This document shows, one piece after another, positions 1 through 12,104 of a stretch of DNA of 64,000 nt (within the stretch, counting starts at the first letter, position 1; every line of letters starts with the position of its first letter). The position numbers and the translations under genes were made by a program. The notes below the pieces were generated by a model. The model worked only from the letters and a program-made list of their open reading frames with translations. It made no database searches and was not told the origin of the DNA. The stretch is from Atriophallophorus winterbourni (lineage: Eukaryota; Platyhelminthes; Trematoda; Plagiorchiida; Microphallidae), in assembly GCA_013407085.1 (NCBI GenBank), contig JACCGJ010023492.1, forward strand, positions 1 to 64,000, written 5' to 3'.

Positions 1-964
1 TAAGGTAGCGTATTAGGCCCCTTACTATTTCTTATATATATAAATGACATACATAACGTCATTTCACATAGCAATCTGTTCTTATTCGCTGATGACATGA
101 AAGTTGTTATCACTTTCCCGGCTAATCAAGCACTAACTTATGTTGATCGACTAAACAATGATTTAGCTGCACTTGCAGATTGGGCAAAAAATGATGTTCT
201 AACGTTCTCAACAGCAAAATCTAATTTTATGCCTATAAGATGCACAATACAAAATAACTCAATCCTTCTAAACAATAACGCAATTCAAATGATTGACAGC
301 ACGCGTGATTTAAAATTTCGATATTCTTTATCACTCACTTTCAACGAACACATACGCCACCTCAATACTAAGCCCAGACCAAGTATGAATACTATACACA
401 TATCTATAATTCAGTTTCATTGTAAACTAGAAATGTATAAATTATTCACCATTCCTATCTTTGAATATTGTAACATAATATATACTAATATAAATAAAAC
501 CGATCGCATAGTTTTTAGAAAAGATAGAATGTACTTTCCCAAAATCAATCATCGGTTATGCCACCAAACAATCTCATAGAGAAAGATGTATACAAATGAA
601 ACTCGATTTCCTATGGTTTTGCAGACTTAAGCATAACCTCATCTTATTCTTTAAAATACTGTCAACGGATAATATGGAAATACGTTCGAATATTCATATA
701 TGGCATGATTTTAAGTATAGCTTGAAAAACAGTGGAAAAACTAATAAATTTCCAAGGTTTCGTACTAAAGTAAGAAACAGTTTCTTTTTGACTAAATATG
801 CTAAACTGTGGAATCTTCTTCCAAAATATATAAGACTCAGTTCCTCTTTAAATGAATTCAAATCCCATTTAGCTTCATTTCTTACCATAGAAAAAATTCG
901 CAATCTTCTTAATTTAAATGTTCTACTTGTTGATTTATATAATAATGGCATTCCTGGGTATTAA
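1..964 (+). mobile_element. CR1-like LINE fragment, reverse transcriptase C-terminal half (family 1)
   Basis: The frame starting at base 4 reads GSVLGPLLFLIYINDI followed by LFLFADDMK, the reverse-transcriptase palm motifs B and C (FADD catalytic pair) of a non-LTR retrotransposon. The reading frame shifts near 560-600. The second frame (596-964) carries the thumb and C-terminal tail, including TKYAKLWNLLPKYIRLSSS and a terminal NNGIPGY before a stop. The same tail (LWNSLP...HGISGF) recurs at 4659-4928, and a related copy lies on the minus strand at 6170-7334. The element enters from outside the window, so the 5' part is not seen. It is a dead copy with at least one frameshift. Confidence 0.85.
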
Positions 965-2454
965 TATTAAACAAATGTTCATAACGTTCGAAACAACATT
1001 CTCTCGCTTCTGAGTATTTTCTCCTCAGGAAAATTCTTAATCCGCACCAAAATGAAACTGGCACCAGACCTCAAACTAGTGGAATAAATCACCTCCGCCT
1101 AGCGGACAAGAAAACGGTTCATGTTCAGGAAAGATCAATCTATTTAAAACTATCAAAATAAAAAAGTTTGGAACATCAACAATAGAGATTCTTCGCGCAT
1201 CTTCGATGGACATTATCCGTTGATCATCAGTGTTACCGAAAACATTCTAGACTTTTTCTCGCAATACCTGTGTTTCCGTACTATATCAGATCACGTACCG
1301 ATTACGTGAAAACAACTTTAAATTCCGCTGATGACCTCGAACAAATTGTTTTTTTCAAATGTACATACTATAACAGATTGTACAAAGCTTTTGGAAATTA
1401 TTGATCATGTGGCAATCTGAGGCAATGTTCGTAAGCAACGTTAATTCGAGAAAAACTCTAGGGAGTTTTATTTTTGTCATCGATTACAACGAGGTAAAAT
1501 CACAGCCTTTTTTGATATAGCACACTATGCTTTTATAAATGAAGACTAAAGCTATCAAAAATACATCGACTTATAGAATATTTAGAATATAACAAGCGGC
1601 GCTTCGAAACGACGTTGCCTGTAAACTTCAGTTGCGTTTGTTACATATGCAATAAACTGCGCGAAAATTGCATCACTATAAATTTTGCACCCAGTGATGT
1701 CTTCATCATAGCCGTTAGATAGCACAGCGCTGAAGAATGAACTTAAATATGGCGGTGACTTCCAAAAAACAATCCTGCAAGCTTGTATATCGACTTTGGC
1801 TGTATTTGTCTCACGAATCAACTGTAGAACAGATTGATCAATCTACCTTAGTATGTGGTGAACTCACAAAATTAGAACATGTTCAATAGTTCCTTATTAT
1901 TTCATAGCCCTATACATCCTGATCACATGGATCTACATCTCACCACACTGTGCACCTGAAAAAATTAAGTCTTTGTTATCTTTACCTGATTTTCGAACTG
2001 TTCAACCCGCTTTTGACTATGACTTTTTTCGTAATTCCCATATAGTTGTTTCTGTATTGCTATATGCTATTTAGACCATTAAAATTGAAATGAATTAAGA
2101 GAGGACAGTGAAGCTTCATTACTCTTTAGTACATTTAGCATAAACTCGTAAATTTTTGCATTGAGTGATTTGCATCCATTCTAACATTCTCGTTTGCTAT
2201 CCTGGGATAAATAGCCGTCAAATAATACCCTAGCAGTTATTCTGTAGTTGATTATCACTACGTTGATACAAAAAAGCCACTCATTATGCCAACACATGTG
2301 CATGGATTATTGTACGCATCATAGAAAATTGCCAAATTCTACAAAAAGATCTCGAAGCACTTCTTACATGGTCCTTGCGAAACTGCCTACCATTTAACAT
2401 TCTAAAATGTTAAATGTTAAATGTCGGTAAATAATTCGACTTCACATACTCTCT
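965..2454. other. intergenic, no recognised gene
   Basis: AT-rich sequence with no open frame that I recognise. A 79-codon open frame on the minus strand (1582-1821) matches nothing I know and has no splice or start context that supports it. Probably old repeat debris. Confidence 0.5.
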
Positions 2455-3110
2455 GGGATCTCAGCATCTTTCGTGGGTTACGGAAGAGAAAGACCTGGGT
2501 ATGTGGATAAGCAGTAATTTGAATTCATCACGGCAGTGTTTTGTTGTATACAAAAAGTCTTTTCAAAGCTTAGCATTACTTAGAAGGATATTCTGCAGTT
2601 TCACAAAACAGATACTCCCGCGGATAATTAACACCTATATCATTTCAACAATGGTGTACGCTGTTCAAGCATGGTCCCCATGTTTACAGAAGGACATGAC
2701 CATGCTGCAACGCGTATACCACCGCGCTACAAAACTGGTGATCGAAATATATAACAGGCCATACCAGGAGAGGATTGCAACTCTAAACCTCTTTAACTTT
2801 TCGTAACGTTGTCTCAGGGGTGACTTGATCCTGCCTTTCAACACTGCATACAGTCAATCACCCACTTGAACACCTGTTTCAACGGCAAGAAGCACGTGGT
2901 GAAAGATAGCAGGACTACAGGTTATTAATCCCATACTCCAGATCAAATTGTCGAAGGTTTTCTTTGCAGTTTGAGTTTGTTTATATGGAACTTTCTGCCC
3001 ACACATATCATTTGCGCATCAAGCCTGAATTTGTTCAAGGCTGAAGTTGACAACTATATGTTGAATAAATCCAACCTCGAACTAGAATACACGTACTGAC
3101 TTTCCATATT
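2455..3110 (+). mobile_element. CR1-like LINE fragment, RT thumb and C-terminus (family 3)
   Basis: Around 2501-2806 the translation reads ALLRRIFCSFTKQILPRIIN and then MVYAVQAWSPCL...MLQRVYHRATKLV. This is the conserved thumb of non-LTR reverse transcriptases (usual form: xRPIxEYAxxxWxPxLxxDxxxLExVQRRATKxV). It continues with stops to about 3110, including CLRGDLILPFNT. The fragment at 59340-59842 on the minus strand shares LLRRIF, KQ(I/V)LPRIINT and ARSTW, so both belong to one family. Upstream (2330-2450) weak remains of the region after the FADD box can be seen. Truncated at both ends and non-functional. Confidence 0.75.
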
Positions 3111-4394
3111 GATAAAACATTTGTGTCGTTTTTATGCATTCCGTATATTTTCAATCTGTGATTACTGTAATATATTTGCTTTTTGGGCCATTAAACTTAA
3201 AATAACTTTGAATTACTTTGCATCACAACGTTGATGTAAAAAGACTCTCATTAAGCAAGCACGTGGGCAAACTTATTTGCCACAGAGATTAGTCTTGGTC
3301 TCATAATTAACTCTCTAACACCATGTGTCATTCAACTGGGATCAGAGTGCCAAATGTTGGTATATAAATAAACTCAACCGAAAGATAAAACATCTAATAC
3401 GGCGCGATTTTATAAAATATTATGTTAGTAATCAGTTTTGATAAGCACAACTGCGCCTGGTTCATTCTATGGTTGAAAAGGACATTGAGAATGGTCAAAA
3501 TAGCCGTGGATGCTATTAGGTAACAGTGAGAAATACAAAAAAAGAACAAATGCATCGGGTTGTTTCAAGTAATATCGATACGGCACTGTTAACTGATAAT
3601 TCATCAATGCAAACGTTCTTTTCAAAAGTTTGTCAAATATGATTTAACTTGTTTAAGCATGGCCAGACTGTTTATAATGAAACTGATCGAAAGAATGAGA
3701 ATTTTAAGAATTACTGACCTACTGTGGTGCTCACATCCCCATTGCTTACGCATCACTGTATGAACTAAATTTGTTGGTTAACGCGTAGACCACCCTGTTC
3801 TTATTTCGACAATTAAAAACAACGAATCGGATTTACTACGGTACTATTAACAAGATTAATAGACAACAATAATGGACAAACCTCAACTGTACCGGGTTGT
3901 ACAAATGATGTGAGCCAAAAATGCTCAAATGTTCCAAATGACAACAATAAATTTAGATAATGCTGAAAAGATAGACTGCCAAATTATAATTGCCAAGGGT
4001 TAAAATTATCAATACAATGGTGAACAATCGTCTCTGTTTTCTCCAAATACCACGTTCAAAAAATGTAGAATTTATTGGCAGCCAAGCAATATGAATTACT
4101 TCAATAAAACAAAATAAGGTGTGCGAGTGGATAAGGAAAATGTGTACACAAAAATAATGGAAGATAAATCTGTTGAGAATTAAGAAGAATCAAATTGTTT
4201 AAACAGAAAATAAGAAGGAATTTTACACAAAAATGTCGTCATTTACACCGCCCGCCAAATTCCTTCCAAACCTGAGTTATGAATGAAACTAACTGATTGG
4301 TTACGCCTCCCTACCCAGCTACTCCAATCTCAACCAAAAAATGCAAAGACAACGGCAAGTGACTTTATTAAGAGGCGACTCACACACCACATCG
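3111..4394. other. intergenic repeat debris
   Basis: No gene recognised. Bases about 4156-4240 are nearly identical to 11426-11512, in the same orientation, so at least this part is a dispersed repeat. Confidence 0.5.
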
Positions 4395-4928
4395 CATTGC
4401 TATCACTGGACACACGTCCTACCAATTCTCGATCATTGTAATATCATCTATTCTCACATTGGTAGGCGTGATTGCTTTCTCTTAGAGAGACTTCAACGTA
4501 CTTTCAGCAAAATAACTTAGGGCTATTCAAACCCCTTGCCTTATCTTGAAAGGTGTAATTTGCTGAATGTCGAACCACTATAGCTACGCAGAATTCGTCT
4601 GAATCTGCTCCTTTTCTTTCGAATCATTACCCAGCAACGAATTTAGCTTCAGCCTGGCATGCGCTTTCACGATTATATTCGATATGATTTGCGCAATCGA
4701 ACAAGGCTGTTGAATATCCCTATGTCTCGCACTAAAGTTAGACGTAACTTCTTCTCAATTAGATATGCACAACTTTGGAATTCCCTTCCTCTTCATTTCC
4801 GTATGTGCACATCTACAGGAAAATTTAAAACGCTTGTAGATACTCTAACCGTTCACTCACTATCCCAAATCCTTAGGATAAACTCTTCTCTAGATATTCT
4901 ATACGCTCATGGGATCTCAGGTTTCTAA
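4395..4928 (+). mobile_element. CR1-like LINE 3' fragment (family 1)
   Basis: The region reads HVLPILDHCNIIYSHI at about 4410, then LERLQRTFSKIT, then the C-terminal frame 4659-4928 with RTKVRRNFFSIRYAQLWNSL and a terminal HGISGF before the stop. This matches the 3' end of the element at 1-964 position by position. Several stops and frame changes make it a pseudogene. 5'-truncated LINE copies of this kind are the normal result of incomplete reverse transcription. Confidence 0.78.
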
Positions 4929-6129
4929 TTCCACATCTTTCTTAACATATTATTATATCATGAGGTCTTATAGTATTCTCTGGATAACTGGCCATTCAAG
5001 TGTCAGGCTGCCGGACCCTAGATATGTTGTTACACATCTCCATCGTAACCGTGCGTTTTAAAATCATTTTTACCATATGACCATATCCTCAACCGTTATC
5101 TGCTAATATTAAACCCATTTATGCATAAAAACATGCTTTACCATGACGTATTTATTAAAAAAACAAAAAAGGAAAAAAACGCCAAAATGCCAAAAATATT
5201 GTTTTTGGTGATCTATTGATCATTTATAATAAATTTATCTTTAACCATGAGGGTAAAGAGAATATTTTTAATTGTGTTCCAGTGTCTTCGACTCCAAAAC
5301 CAACACCGATACTGGTCCTTGCTTGTTCCACATAAGACTGATTTTTCTACATGAACCGAAATCCCTACTGGTGAACAGTTTTGGTTTTCCTTATTCGACA
5401 ATTCTTCGACTTTCCTATATCGTATAACCAGCCCAAACCTCATGCAATTTAAACCACAATCTCTCCTTATCCCCTCCATTTTCTAATTTTTTCAATTTAA
5501 CTTCGAATTTTTTGTAAATTTTTCTTTAATCACACCCCCAGCATTTCGAAAGAGTCATATATATATATATATATATAGATATATATATAGTATAGAATAT
5601 ATCATTATAGATATTAATATATATATCTGGGATACCAAGTCATGATATGCATGATCATTTGTTTTCATGAATAAGTACATGCAATAAAACGGCAATTATA
5701 CAATGTCAAGGTCAAACAAATCCATATTGTTGTTGATAACAACAGTAAAAAATAGTTGGATAACATTTGTACAGATGGTAGCTTGTTTAAACATAAAGTT
5801 GATAGAATATTGAAAAAATAAATGATAGAAGTTCATGTTTTTTTAACGAATACAACAGTTATTGTTTGAAATGGGTTAATTACAGTTTGGGTAAGACAGA
5901 ATCGCAATGTTTATTCATGTATGATGTTTCAAATGCAACTTCAAACGCAGATAGGCGTATAGGGAGTTCACTTCATCGAGTCACGGAGATATGAGTGGTA
6001 TCGCCATTTCAAGAATTGTGAGAGTGTATTTTGTTAAATTTCAACAATTCTGAAAAGTAAATTCTCAAGAAAAGTTATATGTCACTTTAAAATTTTTTAT
6101 AGCTAAAAAAATATTAAAAGCTTTTTAAG
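4929..6129. other. intergenic with AT microsatellite
   Basis: No gene recognised. Bases 5558-5640 form an (AT)n-rich simple repeat. An 88-codon open frame on the minus strand (5213-5479) has no recognisable family and may be repeat-derived. Confidence 0.5.
5558..5640. repeat. AT-rich microsatellite
   Basis: Alternating A/T dinucleotides from 5558 to 5590 continue as degenerate AT repeats to about 5640. Confidence 0.8.
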
Positions 6130-9100
6130 TTTAAATTATCTAAAGTTGTATTAATGAGAAATAGCTTACTTAATTTTTCCGGAGATAAAAATAGTTGAGT
6201 TGATTTTTTAATTCAGTTTGTGAAGTGCTCAATCTTATATTATTGGGAAGTAAATTCCATAAACGCAAATATTTATAAATGAAGAAATCTTTTCGTACAC
6301 GATTGTGGATTTTCGGTATACATATTTTGTTTTTGTGTCGAAGATTATATACTTCAGAGTTTTTGAAATCTAATTGTAAATCAATGTCGATCATATCTTT
6401 TTTTCAATATTCTGTAAAAGAGTATAAGATTTTATTTTATTCTTCGAAACCATAATGGTTCCAATCCTAGGATCTGACATCTTTCCTTATATAAATGCTT
6501 ATCCGAACTGTTGGTAATGGATCGTGCGAAAGAACGTTGGATGCCTTCTAAAGCATAACTATCAGACCGAGTAATGTTACGAGATATAATTTTGCAGTAA
6601 TCCAATAAAGGTAGTGTATGTAATTTGTAAAGTTCCAGCTTGCACTGGGGCAGAGAGATGAATCTATGAAGTAAACCTATATTCTTTTTTCTTTTAGATA
6701 TCAAGTAGCAAATTTGTTCATGAAATGTAAGTGATCCAGAATATCGATAACCTACATCACGTACATATTGTGCTGGTTGTAGCGGTGTATTATTTAGGAT
6801 GATCGAATCTTTTGGTATGATAGAGTTGGAATTTATGAAAATAGATTTATTGGTGGAAAACTCAATACCGTTTTGAATACTCCATTGAAATAGAGCATCC
6901 AGTTCTTGGTTCAATTTTGATATAAAAGCGTTAGTCTGGTTAGATGGATAGGCTATGGCGACTTTTATATCATCTGCAAACAAAAAGATCTTACAGTGTG
7001 CTATGACAGATAGTATATCGTTGATAGATATCAAGAAAAGTAGTGGACCTAGAACGCTTCCTTGTATGACTCCGCTTGGAATTGGCAAAGTTCTTGAACG
7101 GTAGCCATTTATATATACCGAAAAGGTGCGACCAGTGAGAAAAGATTTGAACCACGATAGTAGGTTTGAAGTAATACCTACAGCAGATAATTTTGCGAGG
7201 AGTAGATTATGCGAGACCCTGTCGAAGGCTTTCATAATATCAATGAATACAACTATGACTCCGAGGTTTGAATCTAGTGATTGTGTCACGTAATTTAAAA
7301 ATTCAAGTTGACAAGTGACGCAAGATTTTCTCAAATATTCTAGCTATAAGTGGTGTGTGATTAATGGATCGATAATTGGTAACTGTATGTAGTGATCCGG
7401 ACTTATGTCGCGGAATAACAACGGAATGTTTTCATTCTAAGGGAAAAAATTCCTGATTTGATAGACGTATTAAAGAGATTGAGTAGTAATAAGAAGAAGT
7501 CTAGAGATGCCATTTTGAATATTGCTGGTACGAAATCTGTTTCATCAGGTTTGTAGGAGATTGTAACTTGATTACAAATTTTACGTATGTCAGAGGTATT
7601 AATTGTAATTGTGTCTAACGTATTGCATGAAAGGTGTATGATTACCTCTGGATAAGAGTTGTTATTATATGAAGCATTGAAAAATAAAAGAAATTCTTTG
7701 CAAACAGCAAAAGGCTCAGTTACTACTGTGCAATTATTACCATGTTGATCTTGTTTAATGATGTAGTTTATCTTATCTAAATTTTCCGATGCCCTAGCGT
7801 TCATTAATTTAGATAATGCTTTCTGTTTTTTTACTGGATTTGGGGGCTGTAGACTTATCAGAAATCAGTTTATGGTTCATAATTTGTACTAGTTTGTCAG
7901 ATAGTTCATACGCGTGCAAAAGGGAAGAGATGTCATGCTTATCACGAGCATACGATGTCAAATAAGCAATGAGTTTTTCTAACTTATGAGCTTTACTCAG
8001 TTTGGGGTGTCTAGCATATCCGGTAGTAGATTTCTGTAGTAACTCAACAAGGTTATTATGAAAGATTTTGGAGGTTACATTAAAATTGTCAGAAAGGAGA
8101 AATTTAGTCCAATCTTCGTTTCTAATGAGGTTTTTAAAGATATTTCAATCTATGTGAGTAATTATATGTGGCTTTTAAAACTATTTATTATGCTATAGCC
8201 ACTCAATTCGAAAGATATAATGTTATGATCTCCATTAAAAATGACGGAGATACGTTCTGGTTTGAGGGTGTGATATTCAAAGTAAAGACAAGGTCGAAGA
8301 TATTTTTATTGCGCGTTGGTTTATCAACAAACTGTGTAAAACCTAATAGTTTGGTGGTATTGGAAAAAGAATTAGAATTTATGTCGTTGTATTCTATCAC
8401 GTTGAGTTAAGGCATGTTAAAATCTCCTGCAATTAATTTATGGCGGGAAGGGTGGACAGAGGCTTCTATGAAACAATCAGTCAAGCGTTGAAGCGATAAA
8501 GAAATGCTATTTGGTGGATAGTAGATGCATCCAAGTAAGAAATCAAAGATCGGTAGTGCCAGCCAGATAGAATCTTCGATATCACCAAAGACGGATGAAA
8601 TGATGATGTTAGCTCGGAGGTTAGAGTGAACATAAACAAGTCATCCTCCTCCACGGTCTTTTCTAAAAATGTGATATTTTGGAATCAGAAGTTCACAGTC
8701 TGATTGTTCCTTTTTTGTCCAAGATTCAGTTATTAGAATAATATCAGCGGAATTGGATATAAGATATGAACGTGAAGCTAATATCTTGTTAGTTATGGAT
8801 GGAGCATTGATAAGAATAAATCGAAGAGATAAGGGGCTATCATCAGAAAATGGCTTATTATGTATTTGATTATTATGTGGAGCATGTTGGTTTAGGTTAA
8901 AAGCCTTTGTAGAGGGATTTGAAAATTTCTCATACTTGAATAAGGGAACATAGTAAAGTGAGTGTTGAATGAGTTAAAATATGGAAAATTGGTGTCGGGG
9001 GACCAGCTAATATGGTCAAAAAAGTGCTCTGATGGGTTGTATTAATTCGAAAATGGGCTCGGGTATTGTGGACTTGGTCGATGGAATTGCCATGCCAAGT

Positions 9101-10060
9101 TCGGATCTAATGGATAAGGCATTATATGACGATTAAAGTTTCGAGTATTTCTATTGTCAAAAGTTGAAGAATTCCTGAAAGGAGGTGCTGCAGGCAATAA
9201 CACACTAGTTTGTCGAAACTTGGGCAACATGGTTCTTTTCCTTAAGTGAGGGAATGTGATAATTTTATTTGGTACTTTATGTGAAATAAAAGGGTTGTGT
9301 TGAATTATTCACAGGAGAAGGTGAAGTTGGAGGCGCATTCAACTCTTGTGGCACCTCATCCAATTCCATTGTTTCTTTTCCATTGTTGAAAGATTCGGTG
9401 GAATATGGATTAGTAACGGTACGCTTATGGAACCTAGTTCTTCGTTGCATTTGTCGTAAGATCAGGTTTAAAAAATACATTTTCAAATCTAGGAATCGAT
9501 TTCAAAACATCCTTGTGGGCTAAAATGTGTGATGCCAGGCATTTGTAGCTGAGTTCTAATAGGATTGGGCAAGACCTCGAAGGCTTAAATTTCTTCGAGC
9601 GTTTTAGCAAAACGCACTCCAAAGGGATGCCATAAAATGAGCAGATAGTAGTTTTTAAATCTTGTAAAGGATATCTTTCGTCTATATTAAACAGCATAAC
9701 ATTTTTAGATCTTAAGTCTTTTTGACAAATTTCAGTAACAATTGATTCAACGAACTTGTTAGTTCGTTTAAGTTGATCCTTGTCGATATTTGAATTATCA
9801 TCCAGGAGGATAGTGAATGGTTATAAAGTCTTGCAAACCTGTGTAACAAAAGAGTTGTTCCTTCGAATTTCATTTAATTCGGATTCTAACTTCCGTAATT
9901 TATTCAAAATAACGGAAGTGTTTTTATCTAAGTATACGGAGCATTTGTTGGTCTTGGGTATTTTACGTGAATTAATTCTCTTCGAGATGAGTGTTTCAGT
10001 GTACATATTTCGAATAGTATAAATAAAATAATAGTCAAAAGAGTGAGAGATAAAAAATAA
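6130..10060 (-). mobile_element. near full-length CR1-like LINE (family 1), broken ORF1 and ORF2
   Basis: Read on the minus strand, ORF1 remains run from about 10006 to 9042: a coiled-coil-like start (KLRKLESELNEIRR), then a segment naming ERYPLQDLKTTICSFYG, then a Pro/Asn-rich tail, in three frames. An endonuclease region follows (about 8900-8200) with ITESWTKKEQ, an IAGDFN-type motif and NIFDLVFTL, the usual AP-endonuclease landmarks. RT runs from 7804 to 6432 with VFIDIMKAFDRVSHN, SGVIQGSVLGPLLFL and FLFADDIKV. The C-terminal tail ends at 6170 with LRLWNLLPNNIRLS. Frameshifts and stops separate these blocks, so it is inactive. It is the best-preserved member of the family also seen at 1-964 and 4395-4928. 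Confidence 0.85.
6432..7334 (-). pseudogene. reverse transcriptase domain of the minus-strand LINE
   Basis: A 300-codon open frame carries RT motifs in order: DIMKAFDRVSHNLLLAKL (motif A), GVIQGSVLGPLLFL (motif B), LFADDIKVAI (motif C, catalytic FADD), then the thumb with CKLELYKLHTLPLLDYCKII and ALEGIQRSFARSI. The frame is intact over this stretch but is separated by frameshifts from the endonuclease upstream and from the last 75 codons at 6170-6394. Part of the 6130-10060 element. Confidence 0.85.
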
Positions 10061-10072
10061 ACGTTTTAGTAA

Positions 10073-11400
10073 TTATGAAATATTTAGCAACCACGTACCG
10101 TTTTCAAACCAAGCGCGACGCCGTAAGTAGCTTGAGCGCCTTTCCGCTGTCAAATTATTTGTGGCGAGTTTGCTTATATCAGACTTCCAAGGTAGCGGTA
10201 CCTGAAAATGAACGTCAATAATTTCTGATCGCCCTACGAGAGACAAGGCTTCTTTGTCATAACGCGAACGTTCATTTTGATCAGCAGATCTGTCTGCGAA
10301 GTTTGCATTGCATAGGCGGTTGTTACATTCATCAATTGACCTTTTCTCAAGAGAAAAATTTAAACACAAGATATCCTCTGATGTTTGGCATGCCGGTCCT
10401 TGCAAAATCCAACCCAACAGCGTTTTCGTTGCAAATAGACGGCCTCTGCTTCCTAACCGCTGTTTCAACGCCCAGTGTGCTTCAGGAACATCACAACCTA
10501 TCAGCACAGTCTTAGTCTGATTACTCACATCCAAATCAACGTCTTTCAAATATGCAGGCCGTTCACTCAAGTTCATTATCGAACATTGTGATACACGCGG
10601 CAAAGTTTCCACTGTGTAAGCCTCTGCGACATGGATTACTTTACTGACGTCCAACGAGTGTATTTTGAAGTTTAAACGGGAACAAGGAAGTTTACGTTAA
10701 TGCCCCAAAGTTGTCAACGAAACTTGCACAGGACTTTTAGGCTTCTTGTATTGTTCAACGAAGTCCTTGAGAACCAAAGTAGTATCAGACCCACTATCCA
10801 ATAAGGCTAGAACATTTATAAGCAGAGTCGGAGTCTCGATCTTAATGGGTATAGAGCCTAAGAACACTTTGGCACTGATTGCCGCATGGCTGCAATGAAT
10901 CTTCGTAGATGGATTCTCTGCAGCCTGATTGTGTGGTGTCGTTTACCGCAATTTTCAGCAATGCACCACGGCTTGTAGTTACATGACATTGCGCAATGTG
11001 ACCGTCGCAGACAGACAAAACAAACAGAATTGCGCCTAGCGATTTCCCAGCGCGACTTGACAACCGATTCATCAAATTTCGGACAATTTTTCAATTCGTG
11101 GGAGGCATTGCAGATGCAACATACCATGCTAGGCTTCACATCACTAGTGGTAAGGAAAAGGTTTTTTTGTCAGCGTTTTGGAAACCACTCCTCGCATTTG
11201 TTTTTGCACGACGCGATTGATTATATGTGTGCGAGCTGGTTGTTTCAAGCAGCTGCCCAAATCTGCTCCTTGTGACACGTGCACGCCTTTACATAAATTG
11301 TGTCAGGTGATCAAAGGTGACTCCGTGACCATCCATGTTGAGTTAATCCGCCGCATCAGCCCACTGATGCTGTAAGGCGACAGGTTAGTACTTAACAACG
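10073..11400 (-). mobile_element. BEL/Pao LTR-retrotransposon fragment: gag zinc knuckles, A17-type protease, start of RT
   Basis: Three segments lie in order on the minus strand. At 11139-10858 a Cys/His-rich stretch reads CCICNASHELKNCPKF followed by CFVCLRRSHCAMSC and CGKRHH, as in the gag zinc knuckles of BEL/Pao elements. Near 10830-10760 an aspartic-protease active site reads LALLDSGSDTTLV (DSGSD core). At 10654-10073 the conserved BEL/Pao block LIGCDVPEAHWALKQRLG ... ATKTLLGWILQGPA is present, running toward RT. At least two frame changes separate the segments, and no LTRs are visible. The fragment stops at 10073, directly beside the 5' end of the minus-strand LINE, which may have interrupted it. 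Related pieces were not found on the other side of that LINE. Confidence 0.85.
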
Positions 11401-11425
11401 CCTCTTAAGGTGGTGGTGGTGGTGA

Positions 11426-11760
11426 TAAATCTGTTGAGAATTAGAAAGAATCAAATTGTTTAAACAGAAAATAAGAAGGAATTTTACAAAAAAATTTGTA
11501 ATTTAAAACCACTACCAGTTTCTAGTGGAGACAATAAGATTAGGTTCAGTGAGCATTGAAAATTACTGTTGATCCCTTTGATAACGAATTATTGAGTGCA
11601 TTTACCAGAATTCAACCTGAGCTTTTACTGTTTTATTCATTTCGTTCACCCTTAGATGTTCCATGTAGCTGATGAAGATGCTCTATCTGCTGCACCAAAA
11701 CAGTTCAATGCCTGCCAATGAATTGCACCAAAGTTTAGAGAGCACATGTGCAAGTAGTTG
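11426..11760 (+). repeat. dispersed repeat with LINE C-terminal remnant
   Basis: The first 86 bases repeat those at 4156-4240. A segment containing GATTAGGTTCAGTGAGC follows, which is also found, inverted, at 58650-58675 and 60359-60380. At 58.6 kb this segment encodes the SSGRDSKIRFSEPH tail of a LINE reverse transcriptase, so this is another 3' remnant of that family. Confidence 0.55.
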
Positions 11761-12104
11761 ATTTTGGTTAATTCTCTCATGTGTTGATTTATTGATTTTG
11801 ATTAGTACAAGATTGCGCCGTTAAATCAAACTATCGTTTAAAGTTTACTTGACTCTTTACTTTTTCACGCAGCACCATGGCTTTTGCAGTTTTGATCAAT
11901 AGTTAAAACGCCTAACGCATCACAGCTTTCTCACAGACTCTCTGTCGATTGACTTTGATCTGTCTATTCCTCATTTGCGTCACGATAAATTTGGTAAAAA
12001 GAACTGTTTATTGAACAATTACAGTCAAATTTATCTCGAGGATATCATGTGTAGATTTTATGTGAATATTTTTGTATAATTGGTAAAGTATTCTTTGTGT
12101 GTCT
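11761..12104. other. intergenic, nothing recognised
   Basis: AT-rich sequence between the LINE remnant and the first copy of the tandem LINE. No open frame, tRNA or repeat that I recognise. Confidence 0.4.

Noticed and set aside
10303..10520. Two overlapping plus-strand frames opposite the BEL/Pao fragment
   Set aside because: They are antisense shadows of the conserved minus-strand DVPEAHW region.
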